NCBI GenBank assembly: GCA_019635415.1
Contig: JAHBZN010000001.1
Span: 372,001-436,000, forward strand
Direction: 5' to 3'
Origin: Ramlibacter sp.
GTDB lineage: Bacteria > Pseudomonadota > Gammaproteobacteria > Burkholderiales > Burkholderiaceae_C
DNA: 64,000 nucleotides
Shown: piece by piece, positions 55,785 through 64,000 of the stretch
Layout: every line of letters begins with the position of its first letter
Numbering within the stretch: the first letter of the stretch is position 1
Made by a program: the position numbers and the translations under genes
Notes under the pieces: generated by a model
Databases searched by the model: none
Told to the model about the DNA's origin: nothing
The model's input: the letters and a program-made list of their open reading frames with translations, nothing else

Positions 55785-56582
55785 ATGGATTTGGGTATCG
55801 CGGGCAAATGGGCGCTGGTGTGCGGCGCAAGCAAGGGGCTGGGCTTCGGCTGTGCCCAGGCGCTGGCGCACGAGGGCGTGCACGTGCTGCTGGTGGCGCG
55901 CGGCGCCGACGCGCTCAATGCGGCGGTGGACAGCCTGCGGGCCGACCCGCTGCGACCCGCGGCGGTCCAGGTCGAGTCGGTGGCGGCGGACATCACCACC
56001 GAGGCCGGCCGCGCCGCGGTGTTCGCGCAGCGCCGTGATTTCGACATCATCGTCACCAATGCGGGCGGCCCCCCGCCGGGGGATTTCCGCGACTGGGACC
56101 GCGAGGCGTGGATCAAGGCCGTGGACGCCAACATGCTCACCCCCATCGAGCTGATCAAGGCGTCCGTCGACGGCATGGCGGCGCGGGGTTTTGGCCGGAT
56201 CGTCAACATCACGTCCAGCTCGGTCAAGGCGCCGATCGACATCCTGGGCCTGTCCAACGGCGCGCGCAGCGGCCTCACGGGCTTCGTGGCCGGGGTGGCG
56301 CGCACCGCCCGCCTGGCGTCGGCCAATGTCACCATCAACAACCTGCTGCCGGGCAAATTCGACACCGATCGCATCGCGGTGACCTTCGAGGCCGCGGCCA
56401 AGCGCACCGGCAAGACCGTGGAAGAGGTGCGCAAGACGCAGGCCGGCATGATCCCGGCGCAGCGCCTGGGCACGCGCGAGGAGTTTGGCGCGGCCTGCGC
56501 TTTCCTGTGCAGCCAGCAGGCCAGCTACATCACCGGACAGAACCTGCTGACCGATGGTGGGGCCTACCCCGGCACCTACTGA
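55785..56582 (+). CDS. Short-chain dehydrogenase-like protein lacking the Tyr/Lys pair
   Basis: The 265-residue Rossmann-fold protein has CGASKGLGFG (13-22) and TNAGGPPPG (91-99) as in classical SDR enzymes, and the C-terminal GQNLLTDGGAYPG. At the catalytic site the expected Y-x3-K reads S157-x3-R161 (LSNGARSG), so the usual proton-transfer residues are replaced while serine 144-146 is present. It may be a divergent oxidoreductase with altered chemistry. It overlaps the convergent TRAP gene by 7 bp. Confidence 0.88.
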   Translation: MDLGIAGKWALVCGASKGLGFGCAQALAHEGVHVLLVARGADALNAAVDSLRADPLRPAAVQVESVAADITTEAGRAAVFAQRRDFDIIVTNAGGPPPGDFRDWDREAWIKAVDANMLTPIELIKASVDGMAARGFGRIVNITSSSVKAPIDILGLSNGARSGLTGFVAGVARTARLASANVTINNLLPGKFDTDRIAVTFEAAAKRTGKTVEEVRKTQAGMIPAQRLGTREEFGAACAFLCSQQASYITGQNLLTDGGAYPGTY

Positions 56583-58033
56583 CGCGGCGGTTCCGGCTCG
56601 GGTGCACCGTCGGGCTGGCGCGCCATTTCCTCCATCTGCTTCACCACGTCGGCCTCGGACTGCGGCGTTGCGGCGGGCGCCGCCGGCGGAGCGGGCCGGT
56701 CGAGCCAATGCGCCGTGGCCGGCAGGCAGAACACGGTGACGAGCACCGCCACCTGGGCCAGCGCATACGGCAGCATGGCTCGAAGCAGGGCCGCGGTGCG
56801 GACCCGCGCAAAGCCTCCTCGCGATTGCACCACCAGCACCGCATAGCCCATGGGCGGCAGCAGGAAGCCCAACTGCAGGACGAGCAGCAGGAGCACGGCG
56901 GATTGCTGGGCATCGCCCAGCCGTGCGATCAGTGAGGGCGCCAGGATGGGAATGATCACGAAGATCATTTCAAACGCATCCAGCACCCAGGCGCAGGCCG
57001 CCACGAACAGCAGCACCGCCGCCGCCGTGGCGTACGGCCCGAGCGGCGACGTGAGCACGAGGTCGGACAGCCATCGGTCGGTGCCCCAGCCGCGAAACAC
57101 CAGACTGAAGGTGGTGGCCCCCACCAGCAGCGCGAACAGGGCCCCGCTGAGCTGCAGCGTCTCGTCCAGCAGGCGCCGCCAGTCGGTGGCACTCATGGCA
57201 CGGCGCAGCACGGCCGTCAGCACCAGCAGGCAGCCTCCCGTGGCGGCGGCCTCCACGGCAAGCAGCGCGCCGCTGAACACGCTGGCCAGCAGGGCGATGA
57301 TGGTGCCGATGCCCACCAGGGCCAGCACGGTGTCACGGCGGGCCAGGGGCGCCGCGGGCGCGTCCTGGGTGCCGCGACCGCGCCACCATGCCACCCCGGC
57401 CCACAGCACCACCAGGGCCAGGGCCGGGATCAGGGCGGCACGCAGCACGTCCTGGGTGTTGATGATGCGCAGCCCCGCCAGCGGAAAGCCGGGCAGGTTG
57501 CTGGCCTCGGTGTGGGCGCGCAGCATGGTGTCACCCAGCAGCAGCAGCACCAGCGAGGGCGGCACGACCACGCCGATCGTGGCCGCCACGCTGAGCATGG
57601 CGATGCCGCGTTGGGGCGGCAGGCTTTGCAGGCGGGGGCCGACCAGGCGCGACAGAAGGCTGGCGCTGGAGGCCACCGAGCCGTTCATTGGCGCGACCAG
57701 CACGCCCACGCCCAGGGCTGCCAGGGGCGTGCTGCTGCCCAGGGGGCGCAGCAGGCGGGCCAGCAAGGCGAAGATCGCATGGGCCAGTGTCAGCCGCTGC
57801 AGCAGCAGGCCGATGAAGACATACAGCGGCAGGGCCTGCAGCAGGTCATGCTCCAGCAGGCCCACCAGGCGTGCAGGCACGGCGCCCAGCAGGCGCGCGT
57901 CGATCTGGCCCGTCACGAGGCCGAGTCCCGCAAACAGCGTGGAGGTGCCCAGCAGCAGGGCCCAGACGGGCAGGCCGGTGCCGATGACCAGGCCGCCCAG
58001 CATCAGCAGCATCCACAGGCCGGCGCTGTTCAT
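56576..58033 (-). CDS. TRAP transporter large permease (DctM-type)
   Basis: The 485-residue protein has about 12 membrane segments and TRAP large-subunit signatures: VAPMNGSVASSASLLSRLV, ATIGVVVPPSLVLLLLGD and FEMIFVIIPILAP. The C terminus (from about residue 447) is a polar, proline-rich tail. It is coupled to the small permease by 4 bp. No periplasmic DctP-type binding protein is encoded near it. Confidence 0.92.
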   Translation of the reverse strand: MNSAGLWMLLMLGGLVIGTGLPVWALLLGTSTLFAGLGLVTGQIDARLLGAVPARLVGLLEHDLLQALPLYVFIGLLLQRLTLAHAIFALLARLLRPLGSSTPLAALGVGVLVAPMNGSVASSASLLSRLVGPRLQSLPPQRGIAMLSVAATIGVVVPPSLVLLLLGDTMLRAHTEASNLPGFPLAGLRIINTQDVLRAALIPALALVVLWAGVAWWRGRGTQDAPAAPLARRDTVLALVGIGTIIALLASVFSGALLAVEAAATGGCLLVLTAVLRRAMSATDWRRLLDETLQLSGALFALLVGATTFSLVFRGWGTDRWLSDLVLTSPLGPYATAAAVLLFVAACAWVLDAFEMIFVIIPILAPSLIARLGDAQQSAVLLLLVLQLGFLLPPMGYAVLVVQSRGGFARVRTAALLRAMLPYALAQVAVLVTVFCLPATAHWLDRPAPPAAPAATPQSEADVVKQMEEMARQPDGAPEPEPPRQ

Positions 58034-58464
58034 GGCGTCTCCCGATGCGGCCGCAGGGCGTCCACCAGGGCCAGCAGGGCCAGCAGCCAGACCGAAAGCT
58101 TGATCAGGAAGTAGCCCGGATTGGCGGTTTCCGGAAAATGCTCGAGCTGCATGAGCGATGCCCCCACCTCATGCGCCGAAGCGAACAGCACAAACGCGGC
58201 CCAGGGCGCCACGCACAGCACCAGCAGCCAGTGCCGCCAGCGCGCGGGCCGCAACCGCCCCTGGCTGCCGTGCGCGGCCAGGTGCGCACCGTGGCGTGAG
58301 GCGGCGGTGACCGCCACGGCCGCGTACAGCGCGAACAGGATCTGCGCGAGGTCGTTGGCTTCACGGGAGCCGGCATGGAGTCCATCGCGCAGCGGCCACT
58401 GGGCAAACAGCAGCAGCGCCAGGGGCAGCACGAGGAAAGCTGCCCAGCCCAACAATTTGTTCAT
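58030..58464 (-). CDS. TRAP transporter small permease (DctQ-type)
   Basis: The 144-residue protein has four hydrophobic segments and typical DctQ features (SREANDLAQILFALYAAVAV, WAAFVLFASAHEVGASL, FPETANPGYFLIKLSVWLLA). The ATG at 58464 was chosen because MNKLLGWAAFLVLPLAL starts the first membrane segment. Together with the large permease it forms the membrane part of a carboxylate TRAP transporter. Confidence 0.87.
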   Translation of the reverse strand: MNKLLGWAAFLVLPLALLLFAQWPLRDGLHAGSREANDLAQILFALYAAVAVTAASRHGAHLAAHGSQGRLRPARWRHWLLVLCVAPWAAFVLFASAHEVGASLMQLEHFPETANPGYFLIKLSVWLLALLALVDALRPHRETP

Positions 58465-58550
58465 GGAATGCGCCCGCCGGCGCAAAGGGTGCCGGAGGCG
58501 GGCGCGATGCTACCGGAGGCAACCTGACTGCCACCAGATGCCGGGCGGCT

Positions 58551-59450
58551 TCAGCGTCGCGAGGACACCACAATCCCGCCCACGATGAGTACAAAGGCCA
58601 GCGCGTGGTACAGCCGCGGCGCCTCGCCCAGCAGCGCCGTCGAGAACACGGCGGCGAACAGCGGCGTGAGGTTGGAGAAAAACCCCGCCACGCTCGGCCC
58701 CACCCGCTGCACGCCCAGGCCCCAGCAGCGGTAGGCCAGCACCGCCGGGCCCACCGCCACGTAGGCCAGGGCTGCCACGACCGGCCAGCTCCACACGATC
58801 CGGGCGTCGGTCAGCGACCATTCGGCCCCCGCGAACAGGCCCGACCAGCCCAGGCCGTAGACCACCTGCGCCATCAGGAAAGCCGCCCAGTCCTGTCGGA
58901 TCCCGGGGGCATCCCCGGGGCGGGTGAGCAGCCAGCTGTAAAAAGCCCAGGCCGCCGTGGCCAGCAGGACGTACAGGTCGCCGGGCACCAGCCGCAGTTG
59001 CGCCAGAACGGCGGCATCGCCCCGGCTGAGCACCAGCAGCACGCCGGCGATCGACAGCACCGCGCCCAGCCATTGGCGCGGCGAGACGCGCTGACCAAAG
59101 AAAGCACGGCCGATGCCGAGCATGAAGACCGGGGTGCTCGCGGCCACCAGGGTCACGTTGAGCGGGGTCGAGGTCTTGAGCGCGAGGTACTGCAGCGCGT
59201 TGTAGCAGCCCACCCCCAGCAGGCCGAGCAGCGCGTAGCGGCGCCAGTGGCTCCACAGCCCGCTGTCCCGGCGCAGCACCCAGGCCGCCAGCGGCAGCAA
59301 CAGCACGAAGGCGCCGATCCAGCGCAGGAAATTGAGTGTGATCGGTGGCACCAGCCCGTTCATCAGGCGGCCCGTCACGGCATTGCCGGCCCACAGCAGG
59401 GGCGGGACGACCAGCAGCGCGGCGGTCGTGGGCGTGAGGCGTTGGTTCAT
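58551..59450 (-). CDS. EamA/DMT family transporter (second)
   Basis: The 299-residue membrane protein has ten membrane segments and two EamA units, with PPLLWAGNAVTGRLMNGLVP at the N terminus. It also has NALQYLALKTSTPLNVTLVAASTP split across TM4, and GPSVAGFFSNLTPLFAAVFS. The ATG at 59450 was chosen, since upstream sequence in frame is intergenic. It is divergent from the quinone oxidoreductase. Confidence 0.9.
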   Translation of the reverse strand: MNQRLTPTTAALLVVPPLLWAGNAVTGRLMNGLVPPITLNFLRWIGAFVLLLPLAAWVLRRDSGLWSHWRRYALLGLLGVGCYNALQYLALKTSTPLNVTLVAASTPVFMLGIGRAFFGQRVSPRQWLGAVLSIAGVLLVLSRGDAAVLAQLRLVPGDLYVLLATAAWAFYSWLLTRPGDAPGIRQDWAAFLMAQVVYGLGWSGLFAGAEWSLTDARIVWSWPVVAALAYVAVGPAVLAYRCWGLGVQRVGPSVAGFFSNLTPLFAAVFSTALLGEAPRLYHALAFVLIVGGIVVSSRR

Positions 59451-59554
59451 GGCAGGCGACACTGTAAGGGGTTTGGCATGGGCCTGCCCCGGCAGGGGCG
59501 CGCAAATCGTGGCAGCATGCAGGCCCATACCCCATCACGACACAGGAGAAACAG

Positions 59555-60538
59555 ATGACCCTCGCCGTTCGCATCGACCAGCACGGTGGCCCCGAACAAC
59601 TCAACGTGGTGGACGTGACCGTGGGAGATCCCGGCCCCGGTGAAATCCGCATCCGCCATCACGCCATCGGCCTGAACTTCATCGACGTCTACCAGCGCAC
59701 CGGTCTGTACCAGCTGCCCATGCCCGCCACACTGGGCATGGAAGGCGCGGGCATTGTCGAGGCCGTGGGCGAGGGGGTCACCCACCTCCAGGCCGGCGAC
59801 CGCGCGGCCTACGCGAGCAATCCCCCCGGCAGCTACAGCGAGGTGCGTGTGATGCCGGCCCGTCAGGTCTGCAAGCTGCCCGATGCGATCAGCTTTGACA
59901 CCGGTGCCGCCATGATGCTCAAGGGCCTGACCGCCCAGTACCTGCTCAAGAAAACCCTGCCGGTGCAGGGCCTGCAGGCCGGTGATTTCGTGCTGTTCCA
60001 CGCCGCCGCCGGCGGGGTGGGCCTGATCGCCTGCCAGTGGGCCCGGGCGCTGGGCCTGCAGCTCATCGGCACCGCAGGGTCTGACGCCAAGTGCGCGCTG
60101 GCCAAAGAAAACGGCGCCGCCCACGTCATCAACTACAGCACCGAGGATTTCGCGGCCCGGGTCAAGGACATCACCGGCGGCAAGGGCGTGAAGGTGGTGT
60201 ATGACTCGGTGGGCAAGGACACCTGGGACAAGTCCCTGGACTGCCTGCAGCCCTTTGGACTGATGGCCAGCTTTGGCAACGCATCGGGGCCAGTGGCGCC
60301 GTTCGCGCCGGGCATCCTGGGCCCCAAGGGGTCGATCTATGTCACGCGCCAGACCCTGTTCACGCACATCGCCACGCGCGAAAGCACCCAGGCCATGGCG
60401 GATGACCTGTTTGCCGTGGTCCAGAGCGGTCAGGTCCAGCTGCGCATCGACCAGCGCTACCCGCTGGCCGAAGTGCAGCAGGCGCACCGCGACCTCGAAG
60501 CGCGCAAGACCACCGGCTCCACGCTCATCACGCTGTGA
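59555..60538 (+). CDS. NADPH:quinone oxidoreductase (zeta-crystallin family)
   Basis: The 327-residue MDR-family enzyme has the GroES-like N-terminal half with GLNFIDVYQRTGLY and GMEGAGIVEAVGEGV. The NADP-binding half has HAAAGGVGLIACQWARALG and VVYDSVGKDT. No zinc ligands are present, as expected for quinone oxidoreductases. An AGGAGA ribosome site precedes the ATG. The NUDIX gene overlaps its stop by 4 bp. Confidence 0.93.
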   Translation: MTLAVRIDQHGGPEQLNVVDVTVGDPGPGEIRIRHHAIGLNFIDVYQRTGLYQLPMPATLGMEGAGIVEAVGEGVTHLQAGDRAAYASNPPGSYSEVRVMPARQVCKLPDAISFDTGAAMMLKGLTAQYLLKKTLPVQGLQAGDFVLFHAAAGGVGLIACQWARALGLQLIGTAGSDAKCALAKENGAAHVINYSTEDFAARVKDITGGKGVKVVYDSVGKDTWDKSLDCLQPFGLMASFGNASGPVAPFAPGILGPKGSIYVTRQTLFTHIATRESTQAMADDLFAVVQSGQVQLRIDQRYPLAEVQQAHRDLEARKTTGSTLITL

Positions 60539-61347
60539 GCGCGCTGGCGCCCGATCCGCAGTGGCTCGCGGCGCAACAGGCGCGCGCCAGTCTGCCTCCG
60601 CGCGCGCCGCGCATGCCGCTGCTGGCCGGGACCGACCCGATCGGCTCGGTGGAACCCGGGTTTCTGGAGAAAATCAGCCTGAAGCCCTCGCCAGATGGGC
60701 ACTATGCGCTACAAAAACATGAGCATGAGGGGCAGCCAGGCTGGCGGATCACGGGCGATCTGTCGGCCGGCCTGGCCGCAGTGGCCCTGGGCCTGCGCGA
60801 GGCGGGCCTTGCCGGTGCCTGGCGCAACGAACTGCTGGCAGTGACCGACGCGCAGGGCCGGGTGCTCGGTGCGGTGGAGCGGGCGGCGGTGCGTCCGCTG
60901 GGTATTCCCACCCGGGCCGTGCACCTGGTGGGACGCAGCCCGGACGGCGGGCATTGGGTGCAGCGCCGCGCGCTGGACAAGGCCAATGACCCGGGCCTGT
61001 GGGACACCCTCATGGGCGGCATGGTGGCGGCCGCCGACACCCTGCACGGAGCCCTGGAACGCGAAACCTTCGAGGAGGCCGGCCTGGCCCTGCCGAGTCT
61101 GCAGCACCTGCGCCATGGCGGGGTGGTGCGCATGACCGCGCCCGCGCGCGACGGCCTGGGCGCGGGGTATGTGGTGGAGCATCTGGACTGGTTCGAATGC
61201 ACGGTCCCGGCGGGGCTGGTGCCTGCCAATCAGGATGGCGAGGTCGAGGAGTTCCGCTGCCTCACGCCGGCGGACGTGCGCGAGCGGCTGCACCGCGGCG
61301 AGTTCACGCTCGAGGCCGGCCTGATCCTTTGCGCCGCCGGCCTGTAG
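60535..61347 (+). CDS. NUDIX hydrolase with DUF4743 domain
   Basis: The 270-residue protein has an N-terminal DUF4743 region and a NUDIX box GGMVAAADTLHGALERETFE-EAG (residues of about 161-183). This pattern is close to thiamine-pyrophosphokinase-related NUDIX proteins. It starts with a GTG that overlaps the oxidoreductase stop. Residues of about 45-62 (KISLKPSPDGHYALQKHE) are encoded by a full dispersed repeat inside the DUF4743 domain. Confidence 0.9.
   Translation: MSALAPDPQWLAAQQARASLPPRAPRMPLLAGTDPIGSVEPGFLEKISLKPSPDGHYALQKHEHEGQPGWRITGDLSAGLAAVALGLREAGLAGAWRNELLAVTDAQGRVLGAVERAAVRPLGIPTRAVHLVGRSPDGGHWVQRRALDKANDPGLWDTLMGGMVAAADTLHGALERETFEEAGLALPSLQHLRHGGVVRMTAPARDGLGAGYVVEHLDWFECTVPAGLVPANQDGEVEEFRCLTPADVRERLHRGEFTLEAGLILCAAGL
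60670..60722 (+). repeat. Full copy of dispersed repeat inside the NUDIX gene
   Basis: AAATCAGCCTGAAGCCCTCG on the left and ATGCGCTACAAAAACATGAG on the right match the intergenic copy at 19107-19162. It is in frame and contributes a surface loop. Confidence 0.65.
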
Positions 61348-61518
61348 GCGGGGCGTCGAGCCGCCGCCGTGCCACGGCGCGTGGCCGTCTTCCTACAGGG
61401 GCTTGGGTCGGTTGCTTGCACCCGGGGGCTTCCCGCGGACTTAAAGTGGTCTCCAACGTTGCATGCAGCCCGCTGGCGCCCCCGGGGCGCCGGGGTTCCG
61501 GGGCTGAAGGAGAACACC

Positions 61519-61911
61519 ATGAAATTCAGGGCTTACATTGTTGAAGACAGCCCCACCATCCGCGAGAACCTCATCGAAACCCTGCAGGAACTGGCGCTGG
61601 TGGACCCGGTGGGCACCGCCGAAACCGAGCAGGAGGGCCGCGAGTGGCTGGCGCGCAACGACGCGCAGTGGGATCTCGCCATCGTGGACCTGTTCCTGCG
61701 CGAGGGCAGCGGGCTGAACATCCTCGAAGCCTGCCGCTGGCGCAAGCCGGGGCAGAAGATGATCGTGCTGAGCAACCACGCCACGCGCGATGTGCGCTGG
61801 CGCTGCACCCAGCTGGGCGCGGACGCCGTGTTCGACAAGTCCACCGAAATCGACGCGCTGCTCGAATACTGCATCCACGAGCGCGACGCGCGCCAGCGCG
61901 TGTCGGCCTGA
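61519..61911 (+). CDS. Receiver-only response regulator
   Basis: The 130-residue protein is a single CheY-type receiver domain with Asp10 of VEDS, phospho-acceptor Asp57 (LAIVDLFL), VLSNHAT and the lysine of FDKS. It has no output domain. A strong GAAGGAG ribosome site precedes the ATG. The 171-bp gap upstream contains TCCTACAGG at 61391, similar to the TCCTACAAA elements elsewhere. No kinase is adjacent. Confidence 0.9.
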   Translation: MKFRAYIVEDSPTIRENLIETLQELALVDPVGTAETEQEGREWLARNDAQWDLAIVDLFLREGSGLNILEACRWRKPGQKMIVLSNHATRDVRWRCTQLGADAVFDKSTEIDALLEYCIHERDARQRVSA

Positions 61912-61926
61912 GGCGGCGGGCCGCGC

Positions 61927-63591
61927 TCAGCGCGTGTCGGCATCCAGCAGCACGTTCTTGCGCAGGCGGTTGGGCGCCAGCGCGCCGGCGGAGTCCAGGA
62001 TGGGGTAGGCGATCGAGCAGATGTGCGAATTGATGCGCTTGAGGTCGCTGATCAGGTCGATGTGCAGCGAGCTGGTCTCGATGCTCTGCATGGTGTTGTC
62101 CGACAGCCGGCCGAGGTGGGTGGTGGCGTACTCGCGCTCCAGGTCGCGAAAGCGCGCCTTTTCCTCGAGTAGCTTCTGCGCGTCGCGCACCGTGCCGTTG
62201 AGGAACACGCTCATGCCCAGCCGCAGGTTCGACACCAGCCGCGCATGCAGTTCGCAGATCTCGGCCATCCCGGCCACGGAGAAGCTGCGGCCCTTGCGGA
62301 TCTTCTTGTCCTCGATGTCCAGCAGCACCCGCTCGATGATGTCGCCGATCTGCTCCATGTTGATGGTGAAGCTGATGATGTCGGTCCAGCGCCGGCTCTC
62401 TTCCTCGCCCAGCGCCTCGCGCGAGATCTTGGTCATGTAGTACTTGATGGCCGAGTACAGCTCGTCGACCGTGTCGTCCAGCTTGCGCAGGTCCTCGGCG
62501 AGCTTGAGGTCGTTGTCCTTGATCACCTTGAGCACGCCCAGCATCATGGTCTCGACAATGTCGGCCTGGTGCAGGGCCTCGCGCGCCGCGCAGGAGATCG
62601 CCAGGGAAGGCGTGGACAGCGCCGACGGGTCCAGGTGGTGCGGCCGTCCCGCCAGCGTGCTCTTGTCGGGCTTGGGCAGCCAGCGCGTGACCCAGCGCGC
62701 CACCAGCGGGGTCACGCCGATGAACAGCCCACCCACCAGCAGGTTGAATGCCAGGTGGAACAGCACCACGAAGGTCGCGGTTTCGTTGATGTAGGGGCGG
62801 GCGTAGGCCAGCCACAGGCCGGTGAAGGGTGCGGCGATCAGCACGCCCAGCGCCTTGAACACGAGGTTGCCCATGGGCACCTGGCGCACCTCGATGGCCG
62901 AACGGGCGGTGGTCAGCACCGCCAGCAGCCCGCTGCCCAGGTTGGCGCCCAGCACCAGGCCCAGCGCCACGTCCAGTGGCACCACCCCCGAGGCCGCGAG
63001 GGCAGCCGTCAGCAGCACGATGGCCAGGCTGGAATACGACACCACGGCCAGCACCGCGCCCATGGTGATCTCCAGCAGCCGGTCGCTGGCCAGCGACGCC
63101 AGCAGGGCCTTGACCGCGGGGGCCTGGGTCAGCACGGCGGTGGATTCGGTGACCAGGCGCAGCGCCAGCAGCATCAGGCCCAGGCCGATCAGCACGCGGC
63201 CGAAGCGCCCGACGCTGGACGACTGGCGCGAGATGAACAGCACCACACCGACGAAGATGAACAGCGGCGACAGCCAGGACAGGTCGAACGAGAACACCAC
63301 GGCCATCAGGCTGGTGCCCACGTCGGCCCCCAGCATCACGGCCAGTGCCAGCGGCAGCGCGACCAGGCCCTGGCCGACAAAGGAGGACACGATCAGCGCG
63401 GTGGCGGTGCTGGACTGGACCAGCGCGGTGACCCCGATGCCGGAGAGGGCCGCCGTGTAGCGGTTGCTGATGCTGCGCGCGAGGACTTGGCGCAGATTGG
63501 CTCCAAACACACGCAGGATCCCCGTTCGGACGAGATGGGTACCCCAGACAAGCAGCGCGATCGCCGCCAGAAGATTCAACAGGTGCTTCAT
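61927..63591 (-). CDS. Na/Pi cotransporter family protein with PhoU-like domain
   Basis: The 554-residue protein has an N-terminal membrane half with two inverted Na/Pi repeats (GIGVTALVQSSTATALIVSS and GLVLGANLGSGLLAVLTTAR). A cytoplasmic PhoU-like helical half follows from about residue 350 (ADIVETMMLGVLKVIKDND, INMEQIGDIIERVLLDIED). It probably carries phosphate or a related anion. The ATG at 63591 is preferred because MKHLLNLLAAIALLVWG begins the first membrane segment. Confidence 0.93.
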   Translation of the reverse strand: MKHLLNLLAAIALLVWGTHLVRTGILRVFGANLRQVLARSISNRYTAALSGIGVTALVQSSTATALIVSSFVGQGLVALPLALAVMLGADVGTSLMAVVFSFDLSWLSPLFIFVGVVLFISRQSSSVGRFGRVLIGLGLMLLALRLVTESTAVLTQAPAVKALLASLASDRLLEITMGAVLAVVSYSSLAIVLLTAALAASGVVPLDVALGLVLGANLGSGLLAVLTTARSAIEVRQVPMGNLVFKALGVLIAAPFTGLWLAYARPYINETATFVVLFHLAFNLLVGGLFIGVTPLVARWVTRWLPKPDKSTLAGRPHHLDPSALSTPSLAISCAAREALHQADIVETMMLGVLKVIKDNDLKLAEDLRKLDDTVDELYSAIKYYMTKISREALGEEESRRWTDIISFTINMEQIGDIIERVLLDIEDKKIRKGRSFSVAGMAEICELHARLVSNLRLGMSVFLNGTVRDAQKLLEEKARFRDLEREYATTHLGRLSDNTMQSIETSSLHIDLISDLKRINSHICSIAYPILDSAGALAPNRLRKNVLLDADTR

Positions 63592-63640
63592 TACTTGAGG
63601 CGTCAACTATACGCCTGCTGCAATGCCGCAAAAAACAGGC

Positions 63641-64000
63641 CTAGCGGGCCCGGCGCACCCGCAGCAATTCGTCCAGGATCAGGCAGGCCGCGCCGATGGT
63701 GATGGCGCTGTCGGCGAGGTTGAAGGCCGGAAAGTGCCAGCCACGCAGGTGGAAGTCCAGAAAGTCGACCACGTAGCCGTGCAGCAGGCGGTCCACCACG
63801 TTGCCCACCGCACCCCCGAGCACGCAGGCCAGCGCAAAAGAGAACAGTTTCTGGCCCGGGTGCGAGCGCAGCATCCAGACGATGAACAGCGCCGCGGCCA
63901 CGCCGATGCCCGTGAACAGCCAGCGCTGCCAGCCCGAGGCGGCGGCCAGGAAGGAGAAGGCCGCCCCGGTGTTGTGCACCCGCACGACGTTGAAGAAGCT
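63641..64000 (-). CDS. lspA: Lipoprotein signal peptidase (signal peptidase II), C-terminal part
   Basis: The visible 119 residues, with the 5' end beyond the window, match Lsp[15 protein letters not shown], then three membrane segments. The two catalytic aspartates are in [15 protein letters not shown] and FNLADSAI. It cleaves prolipoprotein signal peptides after lipidation in the inner membrane. The 49 bp between it and the Na/Pi gene hold nothing notable. Confidence 0.95.
   Translation of the reverse strand, partial: SFFNVVRVHNTGAAFSFLAAASGWQRWLFTGIGVAAALFIVWMLRSHPGQKLFSFALACVLGGAVGNVVDRLLHGYVVDFLDFHLRGWHFPAFNLADSAITIGAACLILDELLRVRRAR

Noticed and set aside
61571..63631. 686-codon open frame in another frame of the Na/Pi gene
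   Set aside because: Composition is Arg/Ala/Gly-rich without any motif. The Na/Pi-PhoU frame has clear family sequence.

Overview
The window is one continuous stretch of a GC-rich (about two thirds G+C) beta-proteobacterial chromosome. Gene content and style point to Burkholderiales, most likely Comamonadaceae: Tct and TRAP tricarboxylate/dicarboxylate transporters, a BMP-type purine ABC transporter beside xanthine dehydrogenase, the betaproteobacterial gene next to recJ, and short imperfect repeats built around GCTAtcAAAA that I associate with this family. The genus assignment is inference. No rRNA, tRNA, CRISPR array, transposase or prophage was seen.

Layout. 1-2724 holds the 3' end of a tannase/feruloyl esterase gene, an alpha/beta hydrolase and an isolated nuclease-like gene. 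2709-19106 is a purine salvage and degradation locus: xdhA-xdhB, a divergent LysR regulator, a four-gene nucleoside/nucleobase ABC transporter (ATPase, two permeases, BMP lipoprotein), a Rieske oxygenase translationally coupled to an adenine/adenosine deaminase, a second BMP binding protein and guanine deaminase. A SEL1 protein plus a DUF4010 membrane protein interrupt it on the other strand. 19199-22349 holds an intradiol-dioxygenase-like lipoprotein and a BaeSR-like two-component system.

22494-27347 is the most unusual region. An MNIO (DUF692) enzyme and its DUF2063 partner are translationally coupled to a 588-residue ferritin-like protein with a bufferin-like six-cysteine segment near its C terminus. 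A divergent beta-barrel-type gene shares an upstream element of identical geometry with this operon, so the genes probably form one regulon.

27498-34658 is mostly housekeeping (dcd, an ornithine-cyclodeaminase-family reductase, recJ, lolC/lolD). 34674-40737 combines a large PAS sensor kinase, a NarL-type regulator and a five-gene operon of three roadblock/LC7 proteins, a small GTPase and a winged-helix-like protein. It resembles actinobacterial conservons, and a near-palindromic site occurs in front of both the regulator and the operon. 40999-45091 is a MoxR-DUF58-VWA cluster with an HtrA-like protease. 45189-49100 is a coupled tatD / deoxyinosine glycosylase / spermidine-synthase-like / GspE-type ATPase run. 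49252-51264 encodes TctBA without TctC.

51353-64000 contains DUF3422, two EamA transporters, a 470-bp block of long inverted repeats, an M48 protease with an SH3 partner, an atypical SDR, TRAP permeases without a binding protein, a quinone oxidoreductase, a NUDIX protein, a receiver-only regulator, a Na/Pi-PhoU transporter and the 3' end of lspA.

All functions are from reading motifs by eye; no database search was run.
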